NCBI RefSeq assembly: GCF_036785885.1
Contig: NC_092326.1
Location: 4,774,001 to 4,838,000, forward strand
DNA: 64,000 bases
Direction: 5' to 3'
DNA from: Coffea arabica
Taxonomy: Eukaryota; Streptophyta; Magnoliopsida; Gentianales; Rubiaceae
Under the pieces are notes generated by a model. That model saw nothing but the letters and a program-made list of their open reading frames with translations. It was not told the origin of the DNA and made no database searches. The position numbers and the translations under genes are program-made. Of this stretch, positions 1-11,453 are shown piece by piece. Numbering within the stretch: position 1 is the stretch's first letter; the number at the start of each line of letters is the position of its first letter.

Positions 1-113
1 ATCAACACTAAAACTCATAGATCAGCAGGCCAATTATCACCAGCATCCATTAGCAAACTGTTCAATTATTAAGTAAAATATCAACACTAAAACTCACAGA
101 TCAGCAGGCCAAT
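1..113. repeat. 79-bp-period direct repeat
   Basis: A 34-base segment at 1-34 recurs at 80-113 with one visible change (ATAG versus ACAG). By comparison with the other Athila copy it lies in the non-coding tail just before the expected 3' LTR of the minus-strand element. No coding potential seen. Confidence 0.7.
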
Positions 114-179
114 GTAACCATCCACAAACTCATACATTTTTTTTATTTTTTTCACTCGTAGCACAACCCTCATTTTTTC

Positions 180-385
180 TTTTTTTCTTCAAGAAAAATG
201 CTTAGTTCTTAACCATTCAAACCTTTGGACGTGAATTTCGACATTTACCAAATGAAGGAGTCCGGTTACTCAACCCTCATCGCTTAAGAACCACATACTC
301 ATAGCTATCATCGCTTTTTGATGCAAAATTCGACACTTGCAATGAAGACCTCCGGTTACTAGGTAACGATACTAGTGGAGTATAG
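180..385 (-). other. Athila 3' UTR repeat block
   Basis: On the minus strand this block contains two imperfect units, each with GTAACCGG, then CTTCAT, then a GTCGA/CATCAAAA stretch (plus-strand positions about 342-360 and 239-271). The same pair of units occurs on the plus strand at about 36868-37000 in the 3' UTR of the second Athila element. This match is the main reason to extend the minus-strand element to the window edge. Confidence 0.65.
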
Positions 386-1164
386 CCAAATACTATTCAT
401 AAATAAGCATCAAATTAAAATTAAAAATTGCACAAATCCGTTTAATTTCTTAAGCATAGAGAACTAAGATTAATAGTTGAACAAATTTGCATAAAAAATG
501 CTAGATAAATATTTACAATACTTAGAGAAATTAACCAAAAAGGGTAAAAGGCATAAATCTCAAATATTCACAAAAAAAAAACATTCTTAGATTTAACCAT
601 GTCATACTTAACATCTTAGAGTATAAAATCTTAGCAATAGAAAATTTTGAGAATCTAACTATCGTTTATCAAGAATAACCACAAACACGCATAAAGATAG
701 GCAAAAATTGGATAAAATTCGAAAAAAAAAATCAAACAAAAAATTTCAACAAAAAATGCCTATACTTGCATTTTTCTAATATACTACTGCCCCTACACCA
801 AAATCTTGCATTGTCTCCAATGTAAGAAATAAAGAATAGAATACGAAACAAAACGGACAACGAAACTTTCCTGATCATCAAGGGGGGTTGTGGCACAGCT
901 ATATGTAAGAGGCAAAAGACATGTGAAACTCGACGTTGGCCAACTGACCATCCATTTGATAGACTTGTGCAATAATGAATCAAGAGACCCGTAGCTTGTA
1001 GGGGATGGTACAGTGAAGAAAAATGATGGACGGCATGGCAAGTTGCTCGTGGCGAGCAGCTGACAACAAATGGCGGTGGTTGTGGGGCTCGGCTGGAGAA
1101 AGAAGGAAGAAAGAGAGAAAGAAAGAAAAAAAATTGTTTCTTTTTTGCAACCTTCCCTAGGACA
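386..1164 (-). other. Non-coding Athila remnant with CT-rich leader
   Basis: No intact gene is seen. The minus strand carries a CT-rich stretch (about 1140-1080) followed by a short GC-richer, proline- and serine-coding stretch. This resembles the CT-rich leader at 33780-34375 that precedes the 3' ORF of the other Athila element. Open frames here are short and low complexity (for example 793-1176 minus) and are probably not genes. The 3' ORF itself appears deleted. Confidence 0.4.
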
Positions 1165-1430
1165 AGATGCGGGCACGTTCTGTTAGTGGAAATGCTTCTG
1201 ACGATAGAGTTGGTTGATAATGAGTTACCATGTGGCCTCTAGACGCGGGCGCATCATGTTGATCCAAATGCTTTTGAAGATGTATTGAAAAATTAGTGTA
1301 TTACCATGTGTCCTCAAGACGGGGGCGCGTCATGTTGATCCAAATGCTTCTGACGATAAAAATGAAGAATTAGCGCATTACCACATGCCCTCAAGACGCG
1401 GGCACGTCTTGTGGGGAGAAAATCTTCTAA
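1165..1430. repeat. 76-77 bp minisatellite, 3.5 units
   Basis: Units start at 1165, 1241, 1317 and 1394 (the last partial). Each begins AGA[CT]G[CG]GGGC, contains a CAAATGCTTNTGA-like segment and ends in a TTACCA[TC]..GNCCTC segment. It lies between the pol remnant and the CT-rich leader of the minus-strand Athila element, the same relative position as the degenerate repeats at 33431-33690 in the other Athila copy. Confidence 0.75.
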
Positions 1431-1588
1431 CAAAGAAAACATCAACAACGAAAATTAAACACACCAAATTCGAAAATCTAAGATAAATAAAATGAAACTA
1501 ATAATAAAACAAACTAAAAACTAAATTGGGTTCTCTCTCAATAAGTGCCTTTTTTTTAATGTCTTTGGTTAAACATTGTCATGTTTGT

Positions 1589-1918
1589 TCAGGGAGGATA
1601 AAATCTTGTGGTTCGTTTCAATGTTTCATCCTTTATATAATCTTGACAGCTCTCGTAAATAGAGTAATCCTTGCGCACACAAATTATAGTCTTCCATGGG
1701 CTAGTAGATGGTGCCAAACAAGTCAACAATAATTTTAATTCTTCACTCACTCCCCCATCACGCGCACTTACTGGTTCAAGATATTTTGCCATCATCACTC
1801 TTAACTTATTCCTGTCATGAAACTCAAAATCTTCTGACATAATAAAGTCAATCTCGCTAACAAAAATTAAAAAATAAGAGTCAAAAGAATATTGATTAAG
1901 GAATGGAGAAGATGTCAC
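1589..1918 (-). pseudogene. Athila pol fragment (protease-RT linker)
   Basis: A 109-codon minus-strand frame contains a stretch reading RNKLRVMMAKYLE, then VSEELKLLL. It lines up with DELKVGLTKYLE, then LSEDLKCTIG, in the pol linker of the second Athila element (26300-26460). That linker sits between protease and reverse transcriptase. Nothing else of pol is recognisable on this side, so most of it has been lost. The frame is open by chance at both ends, and no protein is expected. Confidence 0.5.
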
Positions 1919-2094
1919 GGCATTTGGAGATTACTCACTGGATTCATTCATTTGAATGATTTGATATTGGGGTCTCTTTTCTTGCACTTTAATTCCCTCT
2001 TCAACTAAATCTTTAGATCTTTCTTCTTGAGAATCTTGCAACTCCATGTCACTTGTCAGGATAACCACATTCTCATCTTCCTTAAGGTCGATGA

Positions 2095-2490
2095 TGGTCT
2101 ATGAAGACAATTCTTCATAAATTAGAGAAATCAATTTGCTCATTGTAGATGCCAATTCACACTTTCCATCTTCCATTCTTCTAATTAATCTTTGTGTTTC
2201 CTGTTGAAAATAATATATCATTTCTTCAAGAGACATATCTGATATAAATGATGGTTCTTGACATATTCCATCCTCCATCTCTCCACTTCTCATTTTTACC
2301 TCCTATTCAAATCGATATGTATTAGTAATTGGTAATTTCATCATTTTTTCAAGAGACATACCTGACATGGATGATTGTTCTTGACACTCTTGTTGTTGAA
2401 AATCCATTATCTCCTGCTGAAGTCGATGTGTTAGCAGTTACTAATTCCATTATTTCGTCAAGGGACATATCTGATATGGATGATGGTTGC
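2095..2490 (-). pseudogene. Athila gag C-terminal remnant with repeated module
   Basis: The minus strand encodes a module reading SDMSLEEM followed by a FQQETQ/MEDG stretch, typical of the linker after the zinc knuckle in Athila/Tat gag proteins. Three diverged copies of the module lie at about 2220-2262, 2339-2382 and 2451-2490. The chromovirus inserted inside the third copy, and the frame resumes at 14313. Stops and frameshifts separate the copies, so this is a remnant. Confidence 0.6.
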
Positions 2491-5400
2491 TGTGAGGACT
2501 TGCAAATTCCTTATAGTTTTTTCAAAAATACCCTATTATTTGGAGATTATTCATTTATTATAGCCCTACTACCCAATCGTTCCACAATAAGTGCAAATGA
2601 ACCTAGAAAATAGGGTTTCACTTTTCGTTTTCAAGTTGGAGCAAGTTAGGATTTTCACGTGTATCCGTAGTGTAATTATCCGGTACGGTGCGAGGATCAA
2701 ATTTGGTGCTTAAGAGTGACTTTTAGATGAGAAATAATATGTGATGAGGAGCAATGATAAAAAGTTAGTGAATGGGAAGTAAAAACTCTAGTACGTGTGA
2801 TTTAAGGAAAAACATTGCGAACCGACGGGTACCGTGCACTACCAATTAAACGCACCACTTGACCACCACCTTCTTACCATACAAGCTCATTAATATTTGA
2901 GCAAAATATCCCCTCAATTCCAGCTGGCTTTGACCGAAAATTTGGACCAAAATGGCAAGGAAAATAAACAAAAAAATGAGTGGAATTGGTGAGGACACTT
3001 GTTGGTCAACTAAGGGCCTTGACCAAGACTAATTGTCTTACCTTCTTATCACCATGGAGCAGCCTTTCTTCCTCATTTTTCTGCTATCTTGGCCGAGAGA
3101 GAGAGAGAGAAAAATCCAAGGGAGAGCTGCCCAATCCATCTTGAAATTGGATCATCCAAGTGAGGAAACGAAATTCTAAACCAATTAATTTGTGAGTTGT
3201 GACTTTGGGAAGCTAGGGGAACCAAAAATTTCAAGAGGAGGTGAAGTATTACTCTTGCAAGCTTCTTTTGTTGAGGTATAAGGTCTAACCATGGCTTTGG
3301 TCCTTTTATTTTTGCTTAAAGTTGTTATATAACTCATCTTTTGGTTAGATTAGTAGTTATCTAAGTTGTTGGGATGAATTTGAGGTGATGAATGGAAGTT
3401 AGGGTTTGATGATTTTCTGCCTAAACTTGCTGTATGGTTAATATATGTTGTATCTGAGATTATATAAGGGGCTTTGGTAGTGATTGAAGCAAGAAATGAA
3501 GAAAGTTTCCATTAAAAACGAAAAATTCCAGATTTCTGGAAAATTGGACTTCAGTTCTGTCCGGTTTTAATTCGTGATGTTAGAGGCTGGATTAGGCTTT
3601 ACACAAAACATGAAAGTTGTAGAGAATGATATGTTATAGGTGTTTTACAAAATTTCAACCCAATCGGAGCAACGTAGCCTGTGAAAAGACCAAAATACCC
3701 TCGCTGCCCTAGGATATTTCCAGTGATCCGTTTTAGACAGATTCATCCAATTAACTGTGTCTATTCACTATGATCCGTGCTGATTTAGCTATTTGCCAAA
3801 ACATGAAAGTTTTAGTACTCTGTCTTAGCTTTTCAACGCCACCAAGAACATCTTAAACGGACTTTGGTAGCCTGAGATATGGTCATTTTAAGGTAGTATG
3901 GTTAATTAGCCGATTAGTTGGAATTCGGTTCTGTAAATTGGGAATTCGACTAGGTTACGCTGGAAACTGGACTAAGTGATTTTCATGAAAGTTGTAGCCC
4001 TTTGTCTTAGCTTCGAAACGGTATAATTTGTACTTCAATCCAATAAGTGTAGCCTCGGATGTGTTCTTTCCGCAAAAACCCGTCAAATCTGTCTTTTGTT
4101 AAGTTCATTTCCGCACTTGTTGTTGGTTTGATTTTTGTCCTTGTTTTGTCTTGAGCCTATTGAATGCCTATTGAAATGAATTTGTGTCATGTGTAACTTG
4201 GGTTTGATTGAGGAAAAGAATGAAGCCATAAATGGCTGAAAATAGGAAAATACAAAGGGCATGCTGCCCAAATTTACGCTCGAGAACTAGAGAAATACAC
4301 TTGCGATTTGGGTAAAGTCGGTAAATGAATATCACTTGAACCCTCTAGGACTTTTATAACTTTGGTTATCGAGGGTTACACATTAGAATCTAGCCAAACT
4401 TGTACCCTTAGGAAAAGTGGTAATAATCACTATAAATCCGTTTTCCTTGCCCTTTCGACTCAAAAGTTATTTCCAAGCAAACATGTTACCAAATTCTTTA
4501 GTTTGAAAAGCGAGCAACTATTTCACGACTATTTTTCAAGTGAATTTCAATTTCTTGATTCTTATTGAACGAAACGTCTAAGTTCCGAACCTTAGTTGAT
4601 TTTTAAAGTTCTTAAGTCAATTTTTATCGCAGATTTGAACTCCAAACCCGGAGTACCACCCAGACACGAGCATTAGAGGTACTACTGTTGGTGAGTGATT
4701 CCAAATATCTGATTGAACCTGATATTTGTAATTTATCTTTGACCAACGTAATTACGTGATATATAAGTGATTTGATAGGGTAAGAGTGTACTTTATCGCA
4801 CTTGCTCTGATCAGAATTGTTCTTGTTTACCTATTTCACTTGACTTGCTTTACATGCATATGAATTATATCTTGCCTGGAATTCCAGAAACCCTGTGACT
4901 AGTTAATCAAGTCGAGCCGGCAAGGGCTTGGTCGATTAGATAACGAATCGTGGGTAACTAGTAATGTCGAGTGGAGTGTATCCCTTCGGTAAAACGGTAT
5001 ACTCGAATATTATCACCCGTGTTTCGTGTGGCGTGCGGGCCCGGAAAAGGGGGTTGATCGGTGGATGGAAACTGGCATGAAGTGGGGTTTTCTTTCTGGA
5101 CTAGTTATTACTTGAAAGTTGACGGAGTGTCAGCTACCAATTGATCAAGCTGGGAAGGAGCCGAGACATGAGCCACTGTATCCTTACGTGTGAACATGAT
5201 CCATATATTTCTTGACTACTTGAAGTATTATCTCTTTGATTGAACTTGTTTGTTCGCTATTTCAGTATTACACGGTTATTGCTTTGTTGATGACCAATTT
5301 GATATTTGGAACTTCACTGAGTTTTGACTCACTCCGTTAGTTTTGTTTTCCCTACAGGGGTACGAGCGAGACGTGAGACGTGTAAAGACTAGCGTAGTCT

Positions 5401-5672
5401 AGTTGTTTAACTTTTGATTTTTGACTTGTACTCGCGCTATTTTTTGAATAGAATGTTTTGTATTGGGATTGTATATACTTTGAACCCGTTTGGGGTATAT
5501 TGAGGTTTTGTACCTTGATCTTACATCAATGTAAATTATAAGCTTGAATCGCGATGTTATTTATGATCCATGGATGTATACACGTGATTCGATTGAGTGA
5601 GTCCTGGCGAGAGTTGGGCAGGCAGTCTGCCAAACCCTTTGGTACGCCTTAGGGGGAGGTGGGGTCGTCACA
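2491..5672 (+). repeat. 5' LTR of the chromovirus
   Basis: Begins TGTGAGGACTTG and ends GTCGTCACA, immediately before the primer site. It contains a (GA)n run near 3096-3111. It is about 310 bp longer than the 3' LTR because that copy has an internal deletion. Substitutions against the 3' LTR are scattered throughout, so the insertion is not recent. No open frame of note. Confidence 0.93.
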
Positions 5673-5674
5673 GG

Positions 5675-5687
5675 TGGTATCAGATCC
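5675..5687 (+). other. Primer-binding site, initiator Met-tRNA type
   Basis: TGGTATCAGATCC starts two bases after the 5' LTR. It matches the usual TGGTATCAGAGCC primer site except for one base (T for G). Confidence 0.88.
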
Positions 5688-5821
5688 TAGGTTGTGAATT
5701 GATCTGGATAGATTGAGTGCTTGATACGATAGGTTAGGGTTTTATTTTTGAGTTTAGCCTTTAGTTTTGTTTTCTACGTCTCGTGTACTTACTTTTGCCA
5801 TCTTACTTGCAAACCTAGGTG

Positions 5822-6454
5822 ATGGCGGGTACTGACGCCTCTGGGAGTGCTGAGCCGTCTCAGCCCGTGCCTACTAATGTACCTACTGACGTACCTACTG
5901 ACGAGCCACATCTGGAGGAGCCCGTTTGTCGCGTGATCACATTCCAGGAGAGCCCCGGTAGGCCGATGCAGCGGTGGTCCCCAGCGCGCATGATCCGACG
6001 TTGCGACTGCTGAAAGACCTACTCCTACCCTGATCGAGTAGTGCTTGCCGTGGACGATGAGCGGAGACGATTGGGTAGCGCCAATCGTAAGTGCCAGACG
6101 GAAATTGAGCGTCTCCAGACTACTTTCCGAGTCCGGGGAGCTAGGATCCGAGAACTGGAGGCCTCAGTATTGGAGGAGCAGCAGCGGACTGATATTTTCC
6201 ATGAGCAGGCTCAGGTGACGACTGGATGCCTCATGCGAGTAGTTGAGGATATCAGAGACCGGACCGGCCATATCCTGACCGAGTGCGAGGCACTGGTGGA
6301 GGATGTGATACAGGACTTGGCCGAGGAGGGTCAAGCACCTGTAGCCCCTGAGGTTCCTGGTGCTCCTGAGGAGGATCCGGAGAAGGATCCTGAGGAAGAC
6401 CCAGAGGAGGAGTCGAGTGCATCCTCGGAGTCGGTTGGATCGGCATCTAGCTGA
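5822..6454 (+). pseudogene. Accessory coiled-coil ORF upstream of gag
   Basis: One frame of about 210 codons lies between the primer site and gag, interrupted by a single TGA at 6011-6013. The N-terminal part is rich in Pro, Thr and Ser. The middle (about 6050-6300) reads as a charged helical coiled coil (ERLQTTFRVRGARIRELEAS). The tail is strongly acidic with repeated EEDPE units and ends SSESVGSASS. Standard chromoviruses start with gag, so this is an extra ORF, separated from gag by about 310 bp of AT-rich leader (6455-6765). I do not recognise the family. It could be an RNA-packaging or chaperone-like protein, but nothing in the sequence proves that. Confidence 0.55.
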
Positions 6455-6765
6455 GCGACTTTTTAGGATTGAGGACTGAGGAGATTTTTGTAGGATAACT
6501 AGGAACATAGTAGGACGACACATTTCCTTTTGTTTTTTACTTTGACGTGTCACGGTGGATGTAAATAGGGTTTCTTTTGTTCTATGTTCCTTGGCTAGTA
6601 TAGCCTTTAACTTGCCTAAGTTGGCATGTATATGTGACTTGTTTGCTATGTATATCAAGTACTTGTTTATTACGCGTTCTATTGCCTCTATTTCTCCTTT
6701 TGTAATGTGTTGTACGAGTTATACCTTACCTTGTTTATATGTTTATAGTTAGTTAAATCCAAAAC

Positions 6766-8040
6766 ATGAAGGGTAGAAGAAATCAAATCAGGGGAACTAA
6801 CCGAGGACGCGGTTCTAGTCGGGGTCGTGGGGGTAGACAAGCAAAAGAACCAGTGCTAGAACCGAGAGAGGAGAGAGAGGCAACGATTGAGCCACAACCT
6901 GAACCCCAGGCTACAGGGGGAGATTAAGTGGCAATTACCATCCAGCAAATGACCAATATTTTGGCCCGTTTAGTGGAACAACATGGTCAAACTCCTGTAA
7001 ATCAATCTAGGGACCCTGATAATGGACAAGATAGGGCCTTAGAGAGATTTCAGAAATTCTCTCTACCCAAATTCTTAGGAGGACCCGACCCGGATGGAGC
7101 CGAGAAATGGCTAGAGGCCATGATCAATATCTTTGCCGCTTTAAACTATACAGAGGAAAGGCAAGTGCAGTTCGCTGTTTTCCAGTTTGAAGGGCCAGCA
7201 AGAGTTTGGTGAAATGTAATTAGGGCCAAGTGGGAGAGAGAAGGAACTGCATGGACCTGGTTAAACTTTGTACGGGAGTTTAACGAAAAATACCTTCCGC
7301 CTATCGTCCAGGAGAAGTGAGAGGACGATTTCATTAAGTTTCGACAGGGAACTTCTAGTATAACCGAGTATGAGACTCAGTTTACGAAATTATCAAAATT
7401 TGCTCCTGTGCTGATCGCTACAGAGCAAAGAAGAGTACGGAGATTCGTACAAGAGCTCAATGTAGAGATATAGGAAGCCTTGGTGGCAGCTCAGATTAAT
7501 ACATTTACGGAGATTTTGGAGAAGGCCCTAAGAATAGAGACTGCCAGGGCACAAGTGAGAAATTTTCACGTCAAACGAAAAGGGGTATCTAGTAGAGCCC
7601 AAAGGTCTGTGCGGAGTGATCGAAATATGTCACCTGCCAAGTCTGGTCGTGGGGTTGGAGGTGGACGGTTTTCGAGTGCATCAAGAGGAGGTACTCCAAG
7701 AGGAGATGCCCAGAGAGGAGGCAAAGGTGGTCGAGGACAAGGTAGAGGAATTCCACAAGGAGGCCAGACCTCCATTCCCCGAGTAACATGCAGATATTGT
7801 GGAAAACCGAACCATACAGAGAATGAGTGCTGGAGAAAGGGTTGGAAGTGCCTAAGGTGTGGAAATGTGGAACACCAGATAGTCAACTGCCTGTTGATCA
7901 GTGATACTCAGTCGACTGCCAGGTCAAACCCAAGGCCGACCAATGTTGGAGGGTCCAGGTCGAGGGTACCGGCCAGAGTGTATTCGCTGGACCAACAATC
8001 CGTACCTGAACCAACGGAGGTAGTGGAAGGTACGATCCCT
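6766..8040 (+). pseudogene. gag: Chromovirus gag (capsid-nucleocapsid), with stops
   Basis: The frame starts at ATG 6766 with an Arg/Gly-rich N-terminus (RGTNRGRGSSRGRGG). It continues through the retrotransposon gag domain (about 7080-7400, AEKWLEAMINIFAALN) to a basic linker and two zinc knuckles ([14 protein letters not shown] near 7788 and [14 protein letters not shown] near 7848). In-frame stops lie at 6925, 7210, 7318 and 7471. The second knuckle fits CX2CX4HX4C. Gag would form the particle and bind element RNA. It is fused in frame to protease, as in other chromoviruses. Confidence 0.85.
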
Positions 8041-11000
8041 GTTTTTCACCGGTTAGCCAGAATTTTGATAAATCCAAATGCTACTCATTCTTTTATTAAC
8101 CCTACGTTTATGCTTGGAATTGGCATGAAAGTTGAAAGGCTACCTTATGACTTAGAAGTAAGAACACCTGCGGGTAATCAAACCTTACTTGCCAATGAGG
8201 TGTATAGAAACTGTGATATTTGGATTGGTCAGCGGAAATTGGTGGTAGACCTCATTAGTCTAGCCATTAAGGGGTACGATGTCATTCTAGGTATGGATTG
8301 GCTAACTCATTACCATGCTCGGGTAGATTGTAGGATGAAGGTAATAGAGTTTTGCATACCAGGTGAGGCAACTTTGAAGTTAGACGTGAGGGGTATGTTA
8401 GTCTCATCTGCGCTCATTTCGGGAATAAGGACTAGAAAATTGCTTAGTCGTGGGGCACGCAGCTATCTAGCTTTTCTAGTTAATACTCCGGGGGAAAAAA
8501 TTAAATTGGAGGATGTGCCGGTAATCAGTGAATACTCGGACGTATTTTCGGAGGAGTTGGGGTTACTGCCACCTGAAAGGGAGATTGAGTTTAAGATTGA
8601 TCTAGTACCCGAAACTACTCCCATCTCTAAAACCCCTTATCGAATGGCACCTGCTGAACTTAAGGAGTTAAAGGTGCAATTGCAGGATTTGCTAGAACGG
8701 GGGTTCATCCATGAGAGCGAGTCGCCGTGGGGAGCTCCAGTGCTATTTGTTAAAAAGAAAAACGGGAGTTTAAGGTTGTGTATTGACTATCGAGGATTGA
8801 ATGCAGTAACTGTTAAGAATAAATATCCTTTGCCCCACATTGATGAGTTGTTTGATCAGTACAAGGGGTTGTGGTGTTTTCAAAATTGGATCTTCGACAG
8901 GGGTACTATCAATTGAGAATCAGAAAGGAGGATGTACAAAAAACGGCGTTTAGCACTCGGTATGGGCATTTTGAGTTTGCGGTAATGCCTTTTGGCTTGA
9001 CCAATACCCTAGCAGTGTTTGTGAATTTAATGCATCGAGTATTTAAACCTTACTTGGATATGTTTGTGGTGGTGTTCATTGATGATATTCTAGTATATTC
9101 GAAATCAAGGGAGGAGCATGAACAGCACTTGCGAATAGTGCTACAAACCCTAAGAGAGCACCAATTGTTCGCTAAGTTCAGCAAGTGTGAATTTTAGTTG
9201 AAAAAAGTGGCGTTCCTAGGTCACATAATATCAAAAGATGGGCTTGCTGTAGACCCGGCGAAAGTGAAGGCTGTAGCCAAATGAAATCGACCAGAGAATC
9301 CCACTGAGGTGCGAAGTTTTCTAGGTTTAGCAGGGTACTACCGCCGATTTATAAAGAACTTCTCGAGAATTGCGGGACCCTTAACTAACTTGACCAAGAA
9401 GCAAGGAAAGTACATTTGGGATATTAAGTGTGAGGGTAGTTTCCAAGAGCTTAAAAAGCAATTGACTATGGCTCCAATTTTAGCTTTGCCCAATGAAAAC
9501 GATAGTTACACGGTTTATACCGATGCTTCAAGAGAGGGGTTAGGGTGCGTGTTGATGCAGAATAGGAATGGATTGCCTATGCATCTCAAAAGTTAAAACC
9601 TCATGAGCAAAACTATCCAACCCATGACTTGGAACTTGCAGGTGTTGTGTTTGCTTTGAAAAAATGACGACATTATCTATACGGTGTGACTTTCGGGGTC
9701 TATACGGATTACAAGAGTCTTAAGTATCTGTTTTCTCAGAAGAAGCTAAATCTAAGATAACGTCGGTGGGTAGAGTTCTTAGAAGATTATGATTGCACGA
9801 TTAACTACCATCCCGGAAAGGCCAACGTTGTAGCAGATGCTTTAAGTCGAAAGACTCAACTAGCAATTTCTATGGTGAGAGAGTGGAGCTTGTTAGAAGA
9901 TGTATGTGAATGGAAACCTCGTTTGGAATCGAAGAAGGTGATTTTTTGGAAATATTGAGGTGAAATCGACATTATTGGATCGGATCAAAGAGGGCCAAGT
10001 GAGGGACCCAATAGTGCAAAAGTGGGTGGAAAAGCTGAAGAAAGGGGAGTTGCCTAACTTTAACCTAGATTCTGATGGAATCTTAAAGTTCCGAAATCGT
10101 ATCGTTGTACCTAGGGAAGAGGAGTTAAAGAGAGAGATTTTGGAGGAATCACACTGCTCTAGGTATACAGTGCACCCAAGAAATAATAAGATGTACCAAA
10201 ATTTTAAAAGTCTGTATTGGTGGGAGAATATGAAGGCGGAGATTGCCCAGTTTGTACAAAAGTGTCTCACATGCCAACAGGTGAAAGCTGAGCATAAAAA
10301 ACCGTCAGGTCTGTTACAGCCTTTAGAGATCCCTGAATAGAAATGGGAGTACATAACGATGGATTTTGTATCAGGGTTACCACGAACACAAAAGGGGCAT
10401 GATGCGATTTGGGTAATAGTGGATCGATTAACTAAGACTGCACATTTCCTACCAGTAAATATGAAATATTCTTTAGAGAAACTTGCCAAACTTTATATGG
10501 ATGAAGTGATAAGACTACACGGGGTACCAGTGAGTATTGTATCTGATAGAGACCCTAGATTTGTATCCCGATTCTGGTAGAAATTGCAAGAGACTCTAGG
10601 AACTAAGTTGAATTTTAGTACAGCGTATCACCCGCAAACTGATTGACAATCTGAGAGAACCATTCAAACTCTTGAGGATATGCTGAGAACCTATATTGTG
10701 GACTTTGAAGGAAGTTGGAGTCAATACTTAACCTTGGTTGAATTTGCTTATAACAATAGTTATAATTCCTCTATTCAAATGGCCCCATATGAAGCCTTGT
10801 ATGGACGACGATGTCGATCTCCAATCCATTGGGAGGAAGTAGGAGAGAGAAAGATTATAGATCCGGCTACAATACCATGGGTTGAGGAAGCCTGTGAATG
10901 AGTAAAAATGATCCGCCAAAGACTTCAAACAGCCCAAAACCGACAGAAAAGTTATGCCGACCATCGGATGAGGGATTTGGAGTTCGAGATAGGAGATAAG

Positions 11001-11453
11001 GTGTTTTTTCGAATTACCCCGTTGAAAGAAAAGATTAGAGCGGGAAAAGAGAAAAAGTTGCAACCACGATATATAGGACCTTTTAATATACTTCAACGAA
11101 TAGGAAAAGTGGCTTACCGACTTGAATTACCAGCTAGTTTGTCTCGGATCCATGACGTTTTCCATGTTTCTTTGCTTAAGAAATACCATCCGGACCCGAC
11201 TCACATTTTGCCACCCGAAAATGTTGAACTAGACGAGTCCTTAACCTATGAAGAGCGACCTGTTCAAATATTAGATCGGAAAGTGAAGGACCTGAGAAAC
11301 AAGCAGATTCCAATGGTAAAGGTTCTATGGAAGCATCATGAAGTGGAAGAATCAACCTGGGAGTTAGAAAAGGACATGCAAGAGAAATATCCCGACCTGT
11401 TCACGACGAAAGGTATGAATTTCGAAATCGAAATTCTTTTAAGGGGGAGAGAG
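8041..11453 (+). pseudogene. pol: Chromovirus pol: PR-RT-RNaseH-IN-chromodomain, broken
   Basis: Protease region near 8060-8110 has NPNATHSFI where DSGATHSFI is usual, so the catalytic Asp is absent. Reverse transcriptase spans about 8570-9200 with FIDDIL at 9077-9094. RNase H follows (VYTDASREGLG near 9514). Integrase has an HHCC finger (10150-10280) and a core with DFVSG and VSDRDPRF. The C-terminal chromodomain (about 11250-11400, KVLWKHHEVEESTWELE) would target histone-marked chromatin. Frameshifts lie near 8860, 9570 and 9945. Stops lie at 9195, 9282, 9665, 9758, 10338, 10578, 10644 and 10899. No functional protein is possible from this copy. Confidence 0.92.
11441..11453 (+). other. Polypurine tract of the chromovirus
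   Basis: AAGGGGGAGAGAG lies directly against the TG of the 3' LTR, the usual place for the plus-strand primer. Confidence 0.85.

Noticed and set aside
793..1176. 127-codon minus-strand frame
   Set aside because: CT-rich low complexity at its start and inside a decayed Athila region; no domain seen.
9893..10489. 198-codon minus-strand frame opposite the chromovirus pol
   Set aside because: Mirror of a conserved integrase region read on the plus strand; a shadow frame.
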